Below are positions 11,858 through 24,159 of a stretch of DNA of 64,000 bases, in pieces. The position numbers and the translations under genes are program-made. Position 1 is the stretch's first letter, and the number at the start of each line of letters is the position of its first letter. The notes beneath the pieces were generated by a model, which worked only from the letters and a program-made list of their open reading frames with translations, did not search any database and was not told where the DNA came from. The DNA is from Ecdyonurus torrentis (lineage: Eukaryota; Arthropoda; Insecta; Ephemeroptera; Heptageniidae): positions 55,419,874-55,483,873 of the forward strand of contig OX439128.1 of assembly GCA_949318235.1 (NCBI GenBank), given 5' to 3'.

Positions 11858-12204
11858 TTAAAGCAATAGACCAGAGAAAAACATAAGCATTAATATCACA
11901 ACACACTTGATGGGATTTACATAAATAGCTTCAGTTTGTCTCAAAACCCAACTGTAGCCCCGTAGCAGAGATCAGAAAATACAATTTATGCAACCTGCAC
12001 AACATTTTCATACTAATTTTTGCATGTTTCTGACGTCATAAACATGAATAGTCACTTAAATTGCATACTTTACAGTATTTTCACGCTCTCTCGTGGGGCT
12101 ACATTAACATTCTGGTAAAAAGTTTCAACAGTTTTTAAAATCCAATTTCGTGATTATTCATTGTTTAAAAAGCATATGTTGTTTTATCTGGTCTATGACT
12201 TTAT
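11858..12204. mobile_element. MITE-B copy with defined TTAA insertion site
   Basis: Inserted into a half copy of the palindromic element of 12950-13382. The uninterrupted sequence there reads GCATGTTAAATGTAGACAGG. Here GCATGTTAA leads into the element and TTATATGTAGACAGG follows it. This fits a TTAA target duplication with one copy mutated to TTAT. Confidence 0.85.
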
Positions 12205-12489
12205 ATGTAGACAGGAACACAAAATCGTCTGCTAGCACTTTGTTAGTATTGTTGAGCTTTATGCAAACCTACTATTGCTACCTGCTATTGTTAATTATAA
12301 TTCCTAGTTACAACTTTGCAACTAAAATAAAAATGTCGTAAAACATAAAGATGGAGTCAGAAAATTATTTTTTAAATTTCTTTATTTTTTTTGTCGATAC
12401 ATTTAATACTGCTTACATATATATTTAACCTTGGTTTAAATAATAACATCGTAATCCTACATGAGTACATACAGTAATAAGTAGTCAAG

Positions 12490-12706
12490 TTAGCAGCTTT
12501 AGTAGCCAGTTCAATGTAATCAGCTCATCACCAGGATTACATTGAACTGGCTACTGAAGCTGCTATAATCAATCAATATTAATTTGTATACAAGTTAGCA
12601 GCTTCAGTAGCCAGTGCAATGTAATCCTGGTGACGAGCTGATTACATTGAACTGGCTACTGAAGCTGCTAACATCCATCAATATTGATTTGTATATCAGT
12701 TATAAT
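12490..12706. repeat. Hairpin array A, two units (intergenic)
   Basis: Two tandem units of a hairpin with about 33-bp arms (core GCTTCAGTAGCCAGTTCAAT and its complement) and a 13-nt loop. The units are separated by a linker holding the palindrome ATCAATATTGAT. The two units have loops in opposite orientation. Related arrays fill three stnB introns. Confidence 0.9.
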
Positions 12707-12949
12707 TAATGCTTGATTACACAGGGGACCTTACATATTAATATCTAGACAATAACATTAAATCGCTTGAACCCTGCTTTATTGTGCATTATAATATGGT
12801 GAATAGTTTATATATATTTGAGTATTGAATATTTTATTACATAATATTATCATTAGAGATAAACACGAGTACCTTACGTAATATTACGTTAACAAAACTA
12901 TTACGTAAATAAATTGAATAAATAACCTGTATAACACAATAGCAGACTT

Positions 12950-13382
12950 CTAAAAGTGGGTTAAGTGATAATCTGACAGCTCAACAATACTAACAAAGTG
13001 CTAGCAGACGACTTTGTGTTCCTGTCTACATTTAACATGCTTTCTTATGGGGCAATGAAGCAGCTATAACTTGAATTACAATTATTTTTCAAAGCTCTTT
13101 TTACTGTAGCTTACTGGGCCTTCAAGATTTCGTTTTCCTGAATTTAAATCAATTAAAATACGCTTTTTTTTCAGTTTACATGAAATTCAGGAAAACAAAA
13201 GCTTTGAGGCTCCATAAGCTACTATAGAAATTTTATGTCAGAGAAATGATTGTAAGTCAAGTTATAGCTGCTTCATTGCCCCATAAGAAAGCATGTTAAA
13301 TGTAGACAGGAACACTACGTCGTCTGCTAGCACTTTGTTAGTATTGTTGAGCTGTCAGTTTATCACTGAACCTACTTTTGCC
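12950..13382. mobile_element. Palindromic element, about 430 bp
   Basis: The left arm ACAGCTCAACAATACTAAC returns as its complement at 13340-13365; the arms meet near 13165. It gives two empty versions of the MITE-B insertion site at 11858 (one per arm). Confidence 0.75.
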
Positions 13383-14517
13383 AGGTCTGATATAAATATT
13401 AAGGTTTACACAAATCAATTATTTAAGGGTGTTACTCTAACACATATTTATATGCACAAAATATCTCTAATGATAAACAACTTGGTTATTTAATTATGTA
13501 TAGCAACAATAGCCAGTACATTCTTTCTCTTAACATACTTTTAGCATACAAATAATCATACATACATATATACATGTATAGTATTGTCTTTTAAAGACAT
13601 TGAACAGATTGCAAATGGCGGTACAAGGTCTTTTAAATTTTACGTAAAAACCAAGGATCCCCATTTAAGAGAGATAGACGCTTTCACTGAATTAGACCAT
13701 GCAGCGTTGAAAATCTTGTTGGTTAACTTTTTTTTCTGAATTTAAAACATTATTTAAAAAATATACAGAAAATACTTAGGAAATAATAATTATTTTTTGT
13801 TTCTTTGTCCAACTCTCATAAAAACTGCAAATATATTTTTAATAGACCTTGAAAATATATTTGACCTTGAACATTTGTTACGCCAGTTGTAATGCTATCC
13901 AATATCCCCTAAACTTCAATTACACATTATTCTCTACATAATTATGTATAATTAACATCTATTAATTAATATTTAATTATGTACAAGTCAAGTGAGAAGG
14001 CGTGGTCAAGTGTTACACATTGGAACCAATCACCATTCATCACTTAACATTTGACTAGTTTTCAAAATATGTTAAGAACTTTTGTTATATTCTTAACGGA
14101 AAATTATTTGAGCAAAACAAATTTGTCGCTCAAAATTAAAACAAAAAAAGTGACTTATATCCTAACATTTAAGAAATCAAAAATATATATATATATACCT
14201 GGCATACTAGAGAATATTTATATCAATTTTTTACTAGGGTATGTCTTTGGTATTGCTGCATAGAGACCGAGATATCTTATCTCGCGACTTCAATATAATC
14301 GATCAATCAACTGTATCGAGAGATCACAATAAATAATCGATAATCGAACTTAAGTGTCATATTTACATATTTATATGTATAATTTAAGTATCGGTCACGT
14401 GGTACATACTTTATTTATATATTAGGTATTTATTTAAGTATTTATATATGTTTACATATGAAAACCTCGCCTTGCCTACAAAATGACATAAATAATTTAA
14501 AAAATCATTAAAGTCAG
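13383..14517. other. No gene seen
   Basis: AT-rich. The 70-codon ORF at 14051-14263 is Lys/Ile/Tyr-rich without domain signal and is probably random. No RNA gene recognised. Confidence 0.55.
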
Positions 14518-14693
14518 CAGGATCGGACTGGCTCTCAAGGAGCCTCGTCCACAAAAGGGGTGTAACACCCTCTCTAGGGGCCACAAAAGAGGCGTGTCAC
14601 CCTGGTTACACCCTTTTTTGACCTTAACGGCCTCAAAACAAGGGGAGTCACGTCCGCTATCGCAGACTTGCTCTTATGGCCAGTCCGAGCCTG
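14518..14693. mobile_element. MITE-G copy, about 176 bp, GC-richer
   Basis: Terminal inverted repeats CAGGATCGGACTGG and CCAGTCCGAGCCTG. The inside is much richer in G+C than its surroundings, with repeated GGGTGTAACACC-like blocks. Other copies lie at 18216-18417 and 48718-48896. Confidence 0.8.
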
Positions 14694-15704
14694 CACACCA
14701 TGTTCATGAGCTCCTGTATTATCGCCCTATACTTAAAACAAAACCCTTTTAGTTTTAATTCAAATTTTAACTGCAACTATTAACATGTAAACCATAAGTA
14801 ACGCTAAAATGTAATAGAAAGTTTTAAATTTACACACAGATCTAAGCGCCACTTTTACATGTAATTTTGTATTCTCGTGGTGATAATTTGAATTACATTA
14901 TTAAGGGAAAATATTTTTACCCAGATCTTGAAATCCTGTTTCTATATCCATGCTAATCACACTATTGGTATTTAACAGTTTAAATATTTGGGGGCCTGTC
15001 CGAGCTTACATTTGTAAATAATGGATCATATGTTAGCCAATATTTGTATTGATTTTCAAGTCATATTTATTTTTTTTAAGAATTTTAAGACATGATATCA
15101 ATATTATTAAAATCAATTACAATAAATCATATATGGTTTGTTAAAATTTCGTACATACCAAGTGAGCGATATATTAAATTATGTGCATTCAACAAAACTT
15201 AATTTTTACATTATAGCATAGTTTTTTTAAACTTTGAATAATCTAACAATACTTACAACTAATTTTTTTTTGTCCAAGACATTTTACCATTATTTGCTTT
15301 TTTAAAGACCTTGCACCACTTTATGGCCAACTTATGATCAGTTTATGGCAAATTTATGACTGGAAGGTCCTTTGAGAACATGAAGGAACTTTCATATCCT
15401 ATGCTCAATTTTGATCAAATTAGTTTAATTAATTACAAAGCTTAATTAATTTCTTATTCTTAATATAATAACATCAAATTTCTTAATAAGTTTTTATTTT
15501 GCTATATTTTTAACCAACTTTACAAATGATAATAAATTAATCTTATAAATTTATATCTTTGTTTTTACATTCCTCACTGTGTGTTAATCAATTAATCAAT
15601 AGATATGTCATGTTTTATGTAGAGAAATATAGGTAGAAAAGATGTCTACCCTGTAAACCAACTTATATGGAAACATACATGGCAAGTACTTTTTATTATA
15701 AAAC
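14694..15704. other. No gene seen
   Basis: AT-rich, no coding ORF and no repeat family recognised. Confidence 0.5.
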
Positions 15705-16035
15705 TACGTGGAAAGTACAGTCTAAGACAAATAAATTGTTACAATTTAAACTTGTTCGTTATTTCCGCGCCTTAAACTTTATGTTGAAACGAGATTTTTA
15801 CCTTATAATCACGTTCCTTCAAAACACTTAAATAAAACTCAATAGAAGTCACCACTCTCGCTCAAGTAAATAAGTTAACAATCACCTGAGCGATAGTGGC
15901 GACCTCTATTGTGTTTTATATAAATATTTTGAAGGAACGTGAATATAAGGTGGAAATCTCGTTTCAACATAAAGTTTAAGGCGCTGAAATGAGGAATAAG
16001 TTTAAATTGTAACCTTTTATTTGTCTTCGACTGTA
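15705..16035. mobile_element. Palindromic element, about 330 bp
   Basis: The arms match from ACAATTTAAACTTGTTC at the left to GTTTAAATTGTAACC at the right, with the inner blocks CGTTCCTTCAAAACAC and AGGAACGTG complementary. First of four consecutive palindromes. Confidence 0.75.
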
Positions 16036-16371
16036 CTTGTCCACAGAATTCTGCATGTGCTTTTCATGTAGTTTACAAAAAATGTAAATGAAATGTATTT
16101 GACATGTACATGCACAGAGCTTTTAAGAAAGTGCTTGCAAAGTGTTTTCTTATTTTTTACTTTGCATGCACTTCACAAGTACATGCAGTGCCGACCAATC
16201 AGAAGCGAGTAAAAAATAAAGAGAAAGATAAATATATATTTTAAATCTATATTTAATATTATATGCAAACGTTGCTTAGTAGAGTAGAGTCCTGATCACA
16301 TGATAGGTAGGTAAGGGGATCGATCCCGAATGTCGGCTTGATTGGCAATTGAGGTGAAAAAACTTTTTTAT

Positions 16372-16868
16372 AAATCGATGGTGTTGCGGCTAAACGACGC
16401 TTCTATTTTTAGCGTGTTTCCTTACTTTCACGCATCTACGTTTATCGCGATAGACTTAAAAACGCGTATCTCGTTCTTCTCGCGTCAAGATGAAGCTACT
16501 ACACTTTACAAATTTCCGAAGAATGAACGATCTACACTTTACAAATTTGCGTCTACCTGGAGCTTTTCCTACCTGTTTTATATAGCAGAAGCTTCAGGTA
16601 GCCGCGAATTTGTAAAGTGTAGATCGTTCATTCTTCGGAAATTTGTAAAGTGTAGTAGCTTCATCTTGACGCGAAAAGATCGATCTACATTTATCGCAAC
16701 AACAGGTTAAAACATTTCTACATAGGAAAACAGGTGTAGATATGTTTTTACCTGTTGACGTGATAAATGTAGATACGCATTTTTAAGGCTATCCCGATAA
16801 ACGTAGATGTGTGAAAGTAGGGAAACACGCTAAAAGTAGAAGCGTCGTATAGCCGCAACACTATCGAA
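16372..16868. mobile_element. Palindromic element E with nested palindrome E1
   Basis: Outer arms start ATCGATGGTGTTGCGGC and end with its complement near 16865. A second palindrome, E1 (about 16473-16688), sits inside the left half. Another E copy at 40777-42155 lacks E1 at the same position, and a free E1 lies at 47346-47553. The 122-codon ORF at 16342-16710 is only palindrome arm and is not a gene. Confidence 0.8.
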
Positions 16869-16906
16869 ATATTAAAAAATTACAAGTGCATGTAAAGTGC
16901 TTGCAA

Positions 16907-17458
16907 AGCAATAGACAACTTGCATGCTGTTTTTTTATGGTCTTAAAAAATTCTTTAGGAAAAATAAATAATATTGGTGCATATAAAACTTCTCAAAAAA
17001 TGCTCCTTCATATTTAAAATAATTTTTAATATTCGCAGTTTATTTGGAGTAAAGACGGTGGCCATTACGCCGAAAGACGGTTCGCGTTTCTTTTGCTTTT
17101 TAATTGTTGAAATCGTTCAAACGAGTTCGCAGCAATTGAACAATTTTTTTTCAACGGCCGAATTTTTTAAAAAATCTGTATTTTCTCCAACAGAGCTGTT
17201 TAAAAAATTCGGCCGTTGAAAAAAATTCTTCAGTTGGTGCGAACTCGTTTGAACCATTTCAACAATTAAAAAGCAAAAGAATTTCGAACCGTCTTTCTGC
17301 GTAATGGCCACCGACTTTACTTTAAATAAAATTTGAATTTCAAAAATTATTTTAAATATGAAGGAGCATTTTTCAATTAGTTTTATATGCACCAATATTA
17401 TTTATTTTTCCTAAGGAATTTTTAAAGACCATAAAAAAGGCATGCAAGTTGTCTATTG
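16907..17458. mobile_element. Palindromic element, about 550 bp
   Basis: Begins CAATAGACAACTTGCATGC and ends with its complement. Arms of roughly 250 bp meet near 17183. Matching short ORFs appear on both strands, as expected for a palindrome. Confidence 0.8.
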
Positions 17459-17645
17459 TATAAGAAAATACTTACAAAGCGCATGACCCAGAGTGACATT
17501 CTTACATGGGTCAAGTACTTGTAGCAAACAGCAGGGAAAGTACTTTTTGTCAACTAAGAAATGTACTGGAAAAGTACTTTTCTTGGTTTACTTGGTAGCA
17601 ATATTTAGAACTTTCTGCAAAACAAAGATTATTAATTGTATTTGA

Positions 17646-17826
17646 TTATTTCTTATTGCGAACAAAAGGCCTATCTCGTTTTTTGTCAGTGGAAGCAAAA
17701 GGCGTATCTCGTATTTTGTCAGTGGAAGCAAAAGGCCTATCTAGTTCCCGAACGTTATGGTGATAGTGCTCGAGATAGGCCTTTTGCTTCCACTGACAAA
17801 AAACGAGATACGCCTTATTTCTCATT
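17646..17826. mobile_element. Foldback-like element D, short copy
   Basis: Inverted arms built from tandem 33-bp subunits (core GGCCTATCTCGTATTTTGTC then AGTGGAAGC). About two and a half units lie on the left arm and one on the right, around a short centre. The longer relative is at 29350-29713. Confidence 0.8.
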
Positions 17827-18215
17827 GCTGTATTTGTTGAATCAAAGTATAAGATAGAAATTTTAGAATAGGTTTTAATTATGTGCATGATTTTAAATGT
17901 TTGTTGTGCTTTTTTTGCAGATAAAAAACACCCAGTTTAATTTATTTGTATTACAGGAAGCCTGATATCACTTTTCTACTTTAAATTTCTCTATCCTTAG
18001 CCTAGCCCCTTTAAGCCGAATATAATGCAATTTTATAATTTAATTAACAATACACAATTCAGTGCAATTCAGCACTGTATGAAAAGTAAGTAATATAATA
18101 TCAGGTTCTAATAATGATTTTGAAAGTACTTTGGTTCACATACCTGATTGGTATGAGCTGACTTGGTTCAAATATAACCCTATATACAAATTATTGAATG
18201 GTAACATTTATAACC

Positions 18216-18417
18216 ATGCTCGGACTGGCCAAGAGAGAAGGTCTACGATAGCGGACGTGGTCCTCCTTGTTTGGAGGCCCCTAAGGCCCTTAAAGGGGCG
18301 TAACCAGGGTGTTACGCTAAAGGGGCGTAACCAGGGTGTTACGCACCTTTTGTGGCCCTCCTTAAGGGTGTTATGCCCCTTTCACAGACTTGACTTCTTG
18401 AGAGCCTGTCCGACCCT
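18216..18417. mobile_element. MITE-G copy, about 200 bp
   Basis: Ends GCTCGGACTGGCC and the complementary-type GCCTGTCCGACCC. An internal 27-bp block with GGGGCGTAACCAGGGTGTT is tandemly duplicated. Confidence 0.8.
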
Positions 18418-18719
18418 ATAAGAAATACGACTAAATATTATATACAAAATAACAATATCAGGATAACTATAGGGTGCATGAAGTTAGCGCAGTGAAACCA
18501 TGTTTGAATTTAGAAATATACAACAAATTGTCAAAAATAATAAGAAAGAAAAAATTTATATAAAAATAACAGTCATTTCCGTAAGTTTAGTTTCATGTCA
18601 TTTAAAATTGAATTGATGCCATTTGAATTGATGTGACATCATTTGAAATTCCATTAACATCAATCTTATGTAAAAAATTATTTAACTAAAAATTACACTT
18701 AGCCAATTTTTACACTTGT

Positions 18720-19350
18720 ACATAGCACATTTTAACATTGCACATTTGTACATTTGTACATTGCACATTTGTACATTGCACATTTTTCATTCGTACATTG
18801 AACTTTTGTACATTGCACATTTTGACAATTGTACATTGCACATTTTTACATTTGTACATTGTGCATTGTACATTTCTACATTACATACTTGTACATTGCA
18901 CATTTACACATTTTTAAATTGCACACTTGTACATTGTAAATTTGTACATTACATATTTTCACATTTATACATTGCACATTTTTACATTTGTGCATTGCAC
19001 ATTTTGACAATTGTACATTGCACATTTTGACAATTGTACATTGCACATTTTGACAATTGTACATTGCACATTTTGACAATTGTACATTGCACATTTCGAC
19101 AATTGTACATTGCACATTTTGACAATTGTACATTGCACATTTTGACAATTGTACATTGTACATTTTCACAATTGTTAATTGCACATTTTGACAATTGTAC
19201 ATTGCACATTTTGACAATTGTACATTGTACATTTTTACATTTGTACATTACATACTTGTACATTGCACATTTGCACATTTTTAAATTGCACACTTGTACA
19301 TTGTACATTTCTACATTGCACATTTTTCACATTTGTACATTCCACATTTT
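18720..19350. repeat. Minisatellite, 23-bp core unit
   Basis: At 18995-19235 a 23-bp unit (GTACATTGCACATTTTGACA plus ATT) repeats about ten times. The flanks are degenerate runs of TTGTACATTGCACATT. Long Cys/Asn/Val or His/Leu/Tyr reading frames here on both strands are repeat artefacts. Confidence 0.9.
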
Positions 19351-20400
19351 TACATTTGTTTTGATTTTAACTAATAATTTTAAACAAAAGATTTTCTGCT
19401 TAAAAATACCTTAAATTAGCTAATTATTAATATAAAAATTTACAAATTAGTGTGAAATTTTTTGTCTATTAAATTTACTGAAATCACTTATTATTTTTAA
19501 TTCAAATATGGCATCACCGCGCACACTTCCCATAACATAAATATACAGACATTTGAATATACATGCTTTAGATATAGTATGGTCCAGGAACAGATCGTAT
19601 TGTGGTATTTTTGTAAGTCGCCGTGACGTCATTTCTCTCATCATGCGTACAAAGCTAAAACTACACCGTGTAAGAAAAGTACTTACTTTGATTTACTTGT
19701 CAATATGGTTGACAATAGATTAATAAAACATATAAATATAGACATTATTAACATTAAAATATTTTCTTTGAAATTCCAAAACTACTGCAATGATCCATCA
19801 TCATTAAAAAATAATACCTGAATGTTTAAAATAGATCCCATTAAAGTTGTTATATTAAATAATAGATTTAATATTAAAATCAATTGTGTTTAAGGTTTAA
19901 ATTAACATATTTAAACAGTGAACTATAAACCCTAATAAAAATAAGAAAATTACTTAATATAAATATAAACCAATTTAAATATTGAACTTTTAACAGTTAA
20001 ACTGTTCAGAATAATTTATTTACGAAATAAATTATTTAAAATTAAAATTTCTTGTTGGTGAGTTAGCTTTTTAGATATCCAATGAGATTGACACACGCGA
20101 CAAAACGTTAATTAAAGCTAATTATTAATTTAATTACATTATAATTTCAGTTTAATATTACAATAATATTATCCTATAAATATTCGTCCTAGTTTGAAAA
20201 TTCTCCCACTTTGCTCTCCTTCTCTCCCTCCTACCTTAATTAGGGTAATAATTAATTAATTAATTAATGAAGATAAATATTTGTTAGTTGTGAACACCTG
20301 AAATTATGAAATCACACAAATTAATTAACTTATGACGTTTTTATGATTTGCACGGAAATATAGGTACGTAATTTTTACCTGGGTAACATTTGGAAAATTG
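19351..20400. other. No gene seen
   Basis: Very AT-rich; no coding ORF, no RNA gene or clear repeat. Confidence 0.5.
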
Positions 20401-21279
20401 GAGTTCAATAACCTTTAAAGTCTTGTTTGAGCTATATATATTACATTAGCATAAATTTTTATTATTGTTTATTATATATTTTTTATAAAGCATAAATATT
20501 CTTACACTGTTAATGCTATCTTTACAACGTGGCCAAAAATTTTGAATTTTATTTTTATATTGAAGTATATATAGCATAAATAACTATATCTATTGTTAAT
20601 GTTATATTATGTGTAAAACAATAGCATAAACTTTGCAAAATTTTTATCTTTTATGTATACAGATAGCATAAATTTCAAATATCTTAATGTAACATGCGTT
20701 TTTAGCATAAATTTTGACAATTTTTATGCTATATCTTCAGAATATTATGTTCTTATATTATTTATGCCACTTGAGTTTGCATGTAAAATCAGATTTTGTA
20801 AATTAGTTTTAAGCATAGATAATATCATAATCTTAAAATTGTTTATTCTATTTTCAGAATGTTTTTTTCTTGATTTTACTTAAAGAATGTAAGAGTATTT
20901 TTTTTATGATAATTTTTATAATTTTTATGGATATTTTTTTATATCCGCTTTATAGCAAAATCTTTATAATATTTATGCTATATTTGCTCAAGATAAAGCG
21001 TACAATAGCCACAATGTTTTTGCTTTATCTCCAAGATAGCATAAACTTGCTCTTTTATTTTATGCTAATTCTCTAAAATAGCATAAACTTTGTTCTTATG
21101 TTTATTCTATATTTCCAAGATAATATAAACATTCTAATATTTTATACTACATATATTAACACAATAGCATAAACTTGCTCTAATATTTATGCTATATTTT
21201 GCAGATAGCATAAACTTGATCTTATGTTTATTCTACACATTACAATATAGCATAAACATTTTTTATTATTTTATGCTAT
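20401..21279. repeat. Dispersed TAGCATAAA motifs, precursor zone of the 50-bp satellite
   Basis: AT-rich sequence with the motif TAGCATAAA or its complement roughly every 50-100 nt and increasing regularity toward 21280. It looks like the degenerate edge of the satellite that follows. Confidence 0.6.
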
Positions 21280-22460
21280 ATATAATAGATAAACACAATA
21301 GCATAAACTTGATCTTATGTTTATGCTATATAGAATAGATAAACCCAATAGCATAAACTTTCTCTTATGTTTATGCTATATAGAATAGATAAACACAATA
21401 GCATAAACTTTCTCTTATGTTTATGTTATATAGAATAGATAAACACAATAGCATAAACTTTCTCTTATGTTTATGCTATATAGAATAGATAAACACAATA
21501 GCATAAACTTGCTTTTATGTTTATGCTATATAGAATATATAAACACAATAGCATAAACTTGCTTTTATGTTTATGCTATATAGAATAGATAAGCACAATA
21601 GCATAAACTTGCTTTTATGTTTATGCGATATAGAATAGATAAACACAATAGCATTAACTTGCTCTTATGTTTATGCTATATATAATAGATAAACACAATA
21701 GCATAAACTTGCTTTTATGTTTATGCTATATAGAATAGATAAACACAATAGCATAAACTTTCTCTTATGTTTATGCTATATAGAATAGATAAACACAAGA
21801 GCATGAACTTGCTCTTATGTTTATGCTATATAGAATAGATAAACACAATAGCATAAACTTTCTCTTATGTTTATGCTATATAGAATAGATAAACACAATA
21901 TCATTAACTTGCTTTTATGTTTATGCTATATGTAATAGATAAACACAATAGCATAAACTTGCTTTTATGTTTATGCTATATAGAATAGATAAACACAATA
22001 GCATAAACTTGATCTTATGTTTATGCTATATAGAATAGATAAACACAATAGCATAAACTTGCTTTTATGTTTATGCTATATAGAATAGACAAACACAATA
22101 GCATAAACTTGATCTTATGTTTATGCTATATAGAATAGATAAACACAATAGCATAAACTTGATCTTATGTTTATGCTATATAGAATAGATAAACACAATA
22201 GCATAAACTTGCTTTTATGTTTATGCTATATAGAAGAGATAAACACAATAGCATAAACTTGATCTTATGTTTATGCTATATAGAATAGATAAACACAATA
22301 GCATAAACTTGCTTTTATGTTTATGCTATATAGAATAGATAAACACAATAGCATAAACTTGATCTTATGTTTATGCTATATAGAATAGATAAACACAATA
22401 GCATAAACTTGCTCTTATGTTTATGCGATAAAAAATAGATAAACACAATAGCATAAACCA
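21280..22460. repeat. 50-bp satellite array, about 23 units
   Basis: Period exactly 50 bp (for example units starting at 21301, 21351 and 21401). Each unit contains the inverted repeat GCATAAAC and GTTTATGC around a variable 10-nt loop (GATCTTAT, TCTCTTAT or GCTTTTAT types), so each unit can fold into a hairpin. The mix of loop variants suggests multi-unit homogenisation. Confidence 0.95.
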
Positions 22461-22559
22461 GGTTGTCTACTTAAGATGTTAGTTATAATAAATACGTACA
22501 TTCAAATTTCCGTGCAAACATGCTTATTCTCGTGCCGTGAAATCCACTGATGACGTCAC

Positions 22560-23345
22560 AAGGAAGCTAAAAACATCATAAAGTATGTCACTGTGACCTC
22601 AAAGTGAAGCTTGATGACTTCATAAGGATGTTTAGTGACAACAAAATGATGCTTATAACTTCAAAGTGTATGTCACTGTGACCTCAAAGTGAAGCTTGAT
22701 GACTTCATAAGGACGTCCGGTGACCTCAAAGTGAAGCTTGATGACTTCATAAGGACGTCCTGTGACGTCAAAATGAAGCTTATAACTTCAAAGTGTATGT
22801 CACTGTGACCTCAAAGTGAAGCTTGATGACTTCATAAGGACGTCCTGTGACTTCAAAGTGAAGCTTGATGACTTCATAAGGACGTCCTGTGACCTCAAAG
22901 TGAAGCTTGATGACTTCATAAGGACGTCCGGTGACCTGAAAGTGAAGCTTGATGACTTCATAATGACGTCCTGTGACGTCAAAATGAAGCTTATAACTTC
23001 AAAGTGTATGTCACTGTGACCTCAAAATGAAGCTTGATGACTTCATAAGGACGTCCGGTGACCTGAAAGTGAAGCTTGATGACTTCACAATGACGACCGG
23101 TGACCTGAAAGTGAAGCTTGATGACTTCATAATGACGTCCTGTGACGTCAAAATGAAGCTTATAACTTCAAAGTGTATGTCACTGTGACCTCAAAATGAA
23201 GCTTGATGACTTCATAAGGACGTCCGGTGACCTGAAAGTGTAGCTTGATGACTTCACAATGACGACCGGTGACCTCAAAGTGAAGCTTGATGACTTCACA
23301 ATGACGTCCTGTGACGTAAAAATGAAGCTTGATATTTTTTTACAG
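22560..23345. repeat. 42-bp minisatellite just 3' of stnB
   Basis: Repeated unit with core AAGTGAAGCTTGATGACTTC and GGACGTCC, alternating with a variant containing CTTCAAAGTGTATGTCAC. It ends about 115 nt past the stnB stop codon and may lie in the stnB 3' UTR or just beyond. Full TGACGTCA palindromes occur in the stretch between array and stop. Confidence 0.9.
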
Positions 23346-23459
23346 AGGATATCATACGGACGTCACGATGAACTTGATGACGTCATCGTGCAGATGATGA
23401 CGTCAGAATGAGGTGACTGGGGGGTAGGAGGAGTGCACCCAGTCCCTAGCACACCACCC

Positions 23460-23803
23460 TTAGCTACTGGAGTCCGAGTCCGAGTCCTTCTCCGGCTCTG
23501 GCTTCTCAATGACAGGTTCCGGCGTGGACTTGACTTGTGTCGCTGCCAAGTAAGAGTTAGGACTTGAGCCTTGTGTGTGCTCGATCTCAATACGATACTC
23601 GAGTCGAGCCAGGTGACGAACACATTTCTCGGGAGGGTCTTCATCTCTGTCTCCCAGAACTGACAAGGAGCGGACCGTGGTATGAGATACTTGAGTTGAC
23701 GGCATTGTGAACTCTAGGTAACAATATTTAGCTAGCTCGTCAGGGATCTGATCGAATGACGTCAGCTGGAAGCGGCATACAAACTCGTGGTTCGTGTAGG
23801 CAC
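23460..23803 (-). CDS. stnB: stnB coding exon 12 (C-terminus)
   Basis: Residues 1263-1376. Acceptor TATTTTCAG at 23804-23805, entered in phase 1, stop TAA at 23460-23462. Encodes the last strands of the mu-homology domain (CRFQLTSFDQIPDEL, CYLEFTMPSTQVSHTTVRS) and a short acidic, Ser/Asp-rich tail ending DSDSDSSS. The phase closes exactly: the twelve exons total 4131 nt, that is 1376 codons plus stop. Confidence 0.93.
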
Positions 23804-23850
23804 CTGAAAATATTTTGTATGAGTTTGAGATACGAATAATCAATATAGAT

Positions 23851-24143
23851 TAATGTTAGCAGCTTCAGTAGCCAGTTCAATGTAATCAGCTCGTCACCAG
23901 GATTACATTGCACTGGCTACTGAAGCTGCTAACTTGTATACAAATCAATATTGATTGATGTTAGCAGCTTCAGTAGCCAGTTCAATGTAATCAGCTCGTC
24001 ACCAGGATTACATTGAACTGGCTACTGAAGCTGCTAACTTGTATACAAATCAATATTGATTGATGTTAGCAACTTCAGTAGCCAGTTCAATGTAATCAGC
24101 TCGTCACCAGGATTACATTGAACTGGCTACTGAAGCTGCTACA
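23851..24143. repeat. Hairpin array A in stnB intron 11, three units
   Basis: Three tandem units of the same 33-bp-arm hairpin occupy about 80% of the 356-nt intron (23804-24159), ending 16 nt from the exon 11 donor. The loop orientation is opposite to that in introns 2 and 7. Confidence 0.95.
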
Positions 24144-24159
24144 ATGTATATTGGCTAAC

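Noticed and set aside
16342..17395. ORFs of 81-122 codons in the palindrome cluster
   Set aside because: Palindrome arms read on both strands give mirror ORFs; no coding signal.
18716..19414. Cys/Asn/Val-rich and His/Leu-rich ORFs on both strands
   Set aside because: Translation of the 23-bp minisatellite.
23363..23644. 93-codon ORF overlapping stnB exon 12
   Set aside because: Another frame of the true last exon, whose phase is fixed by eleven upstream junctions.
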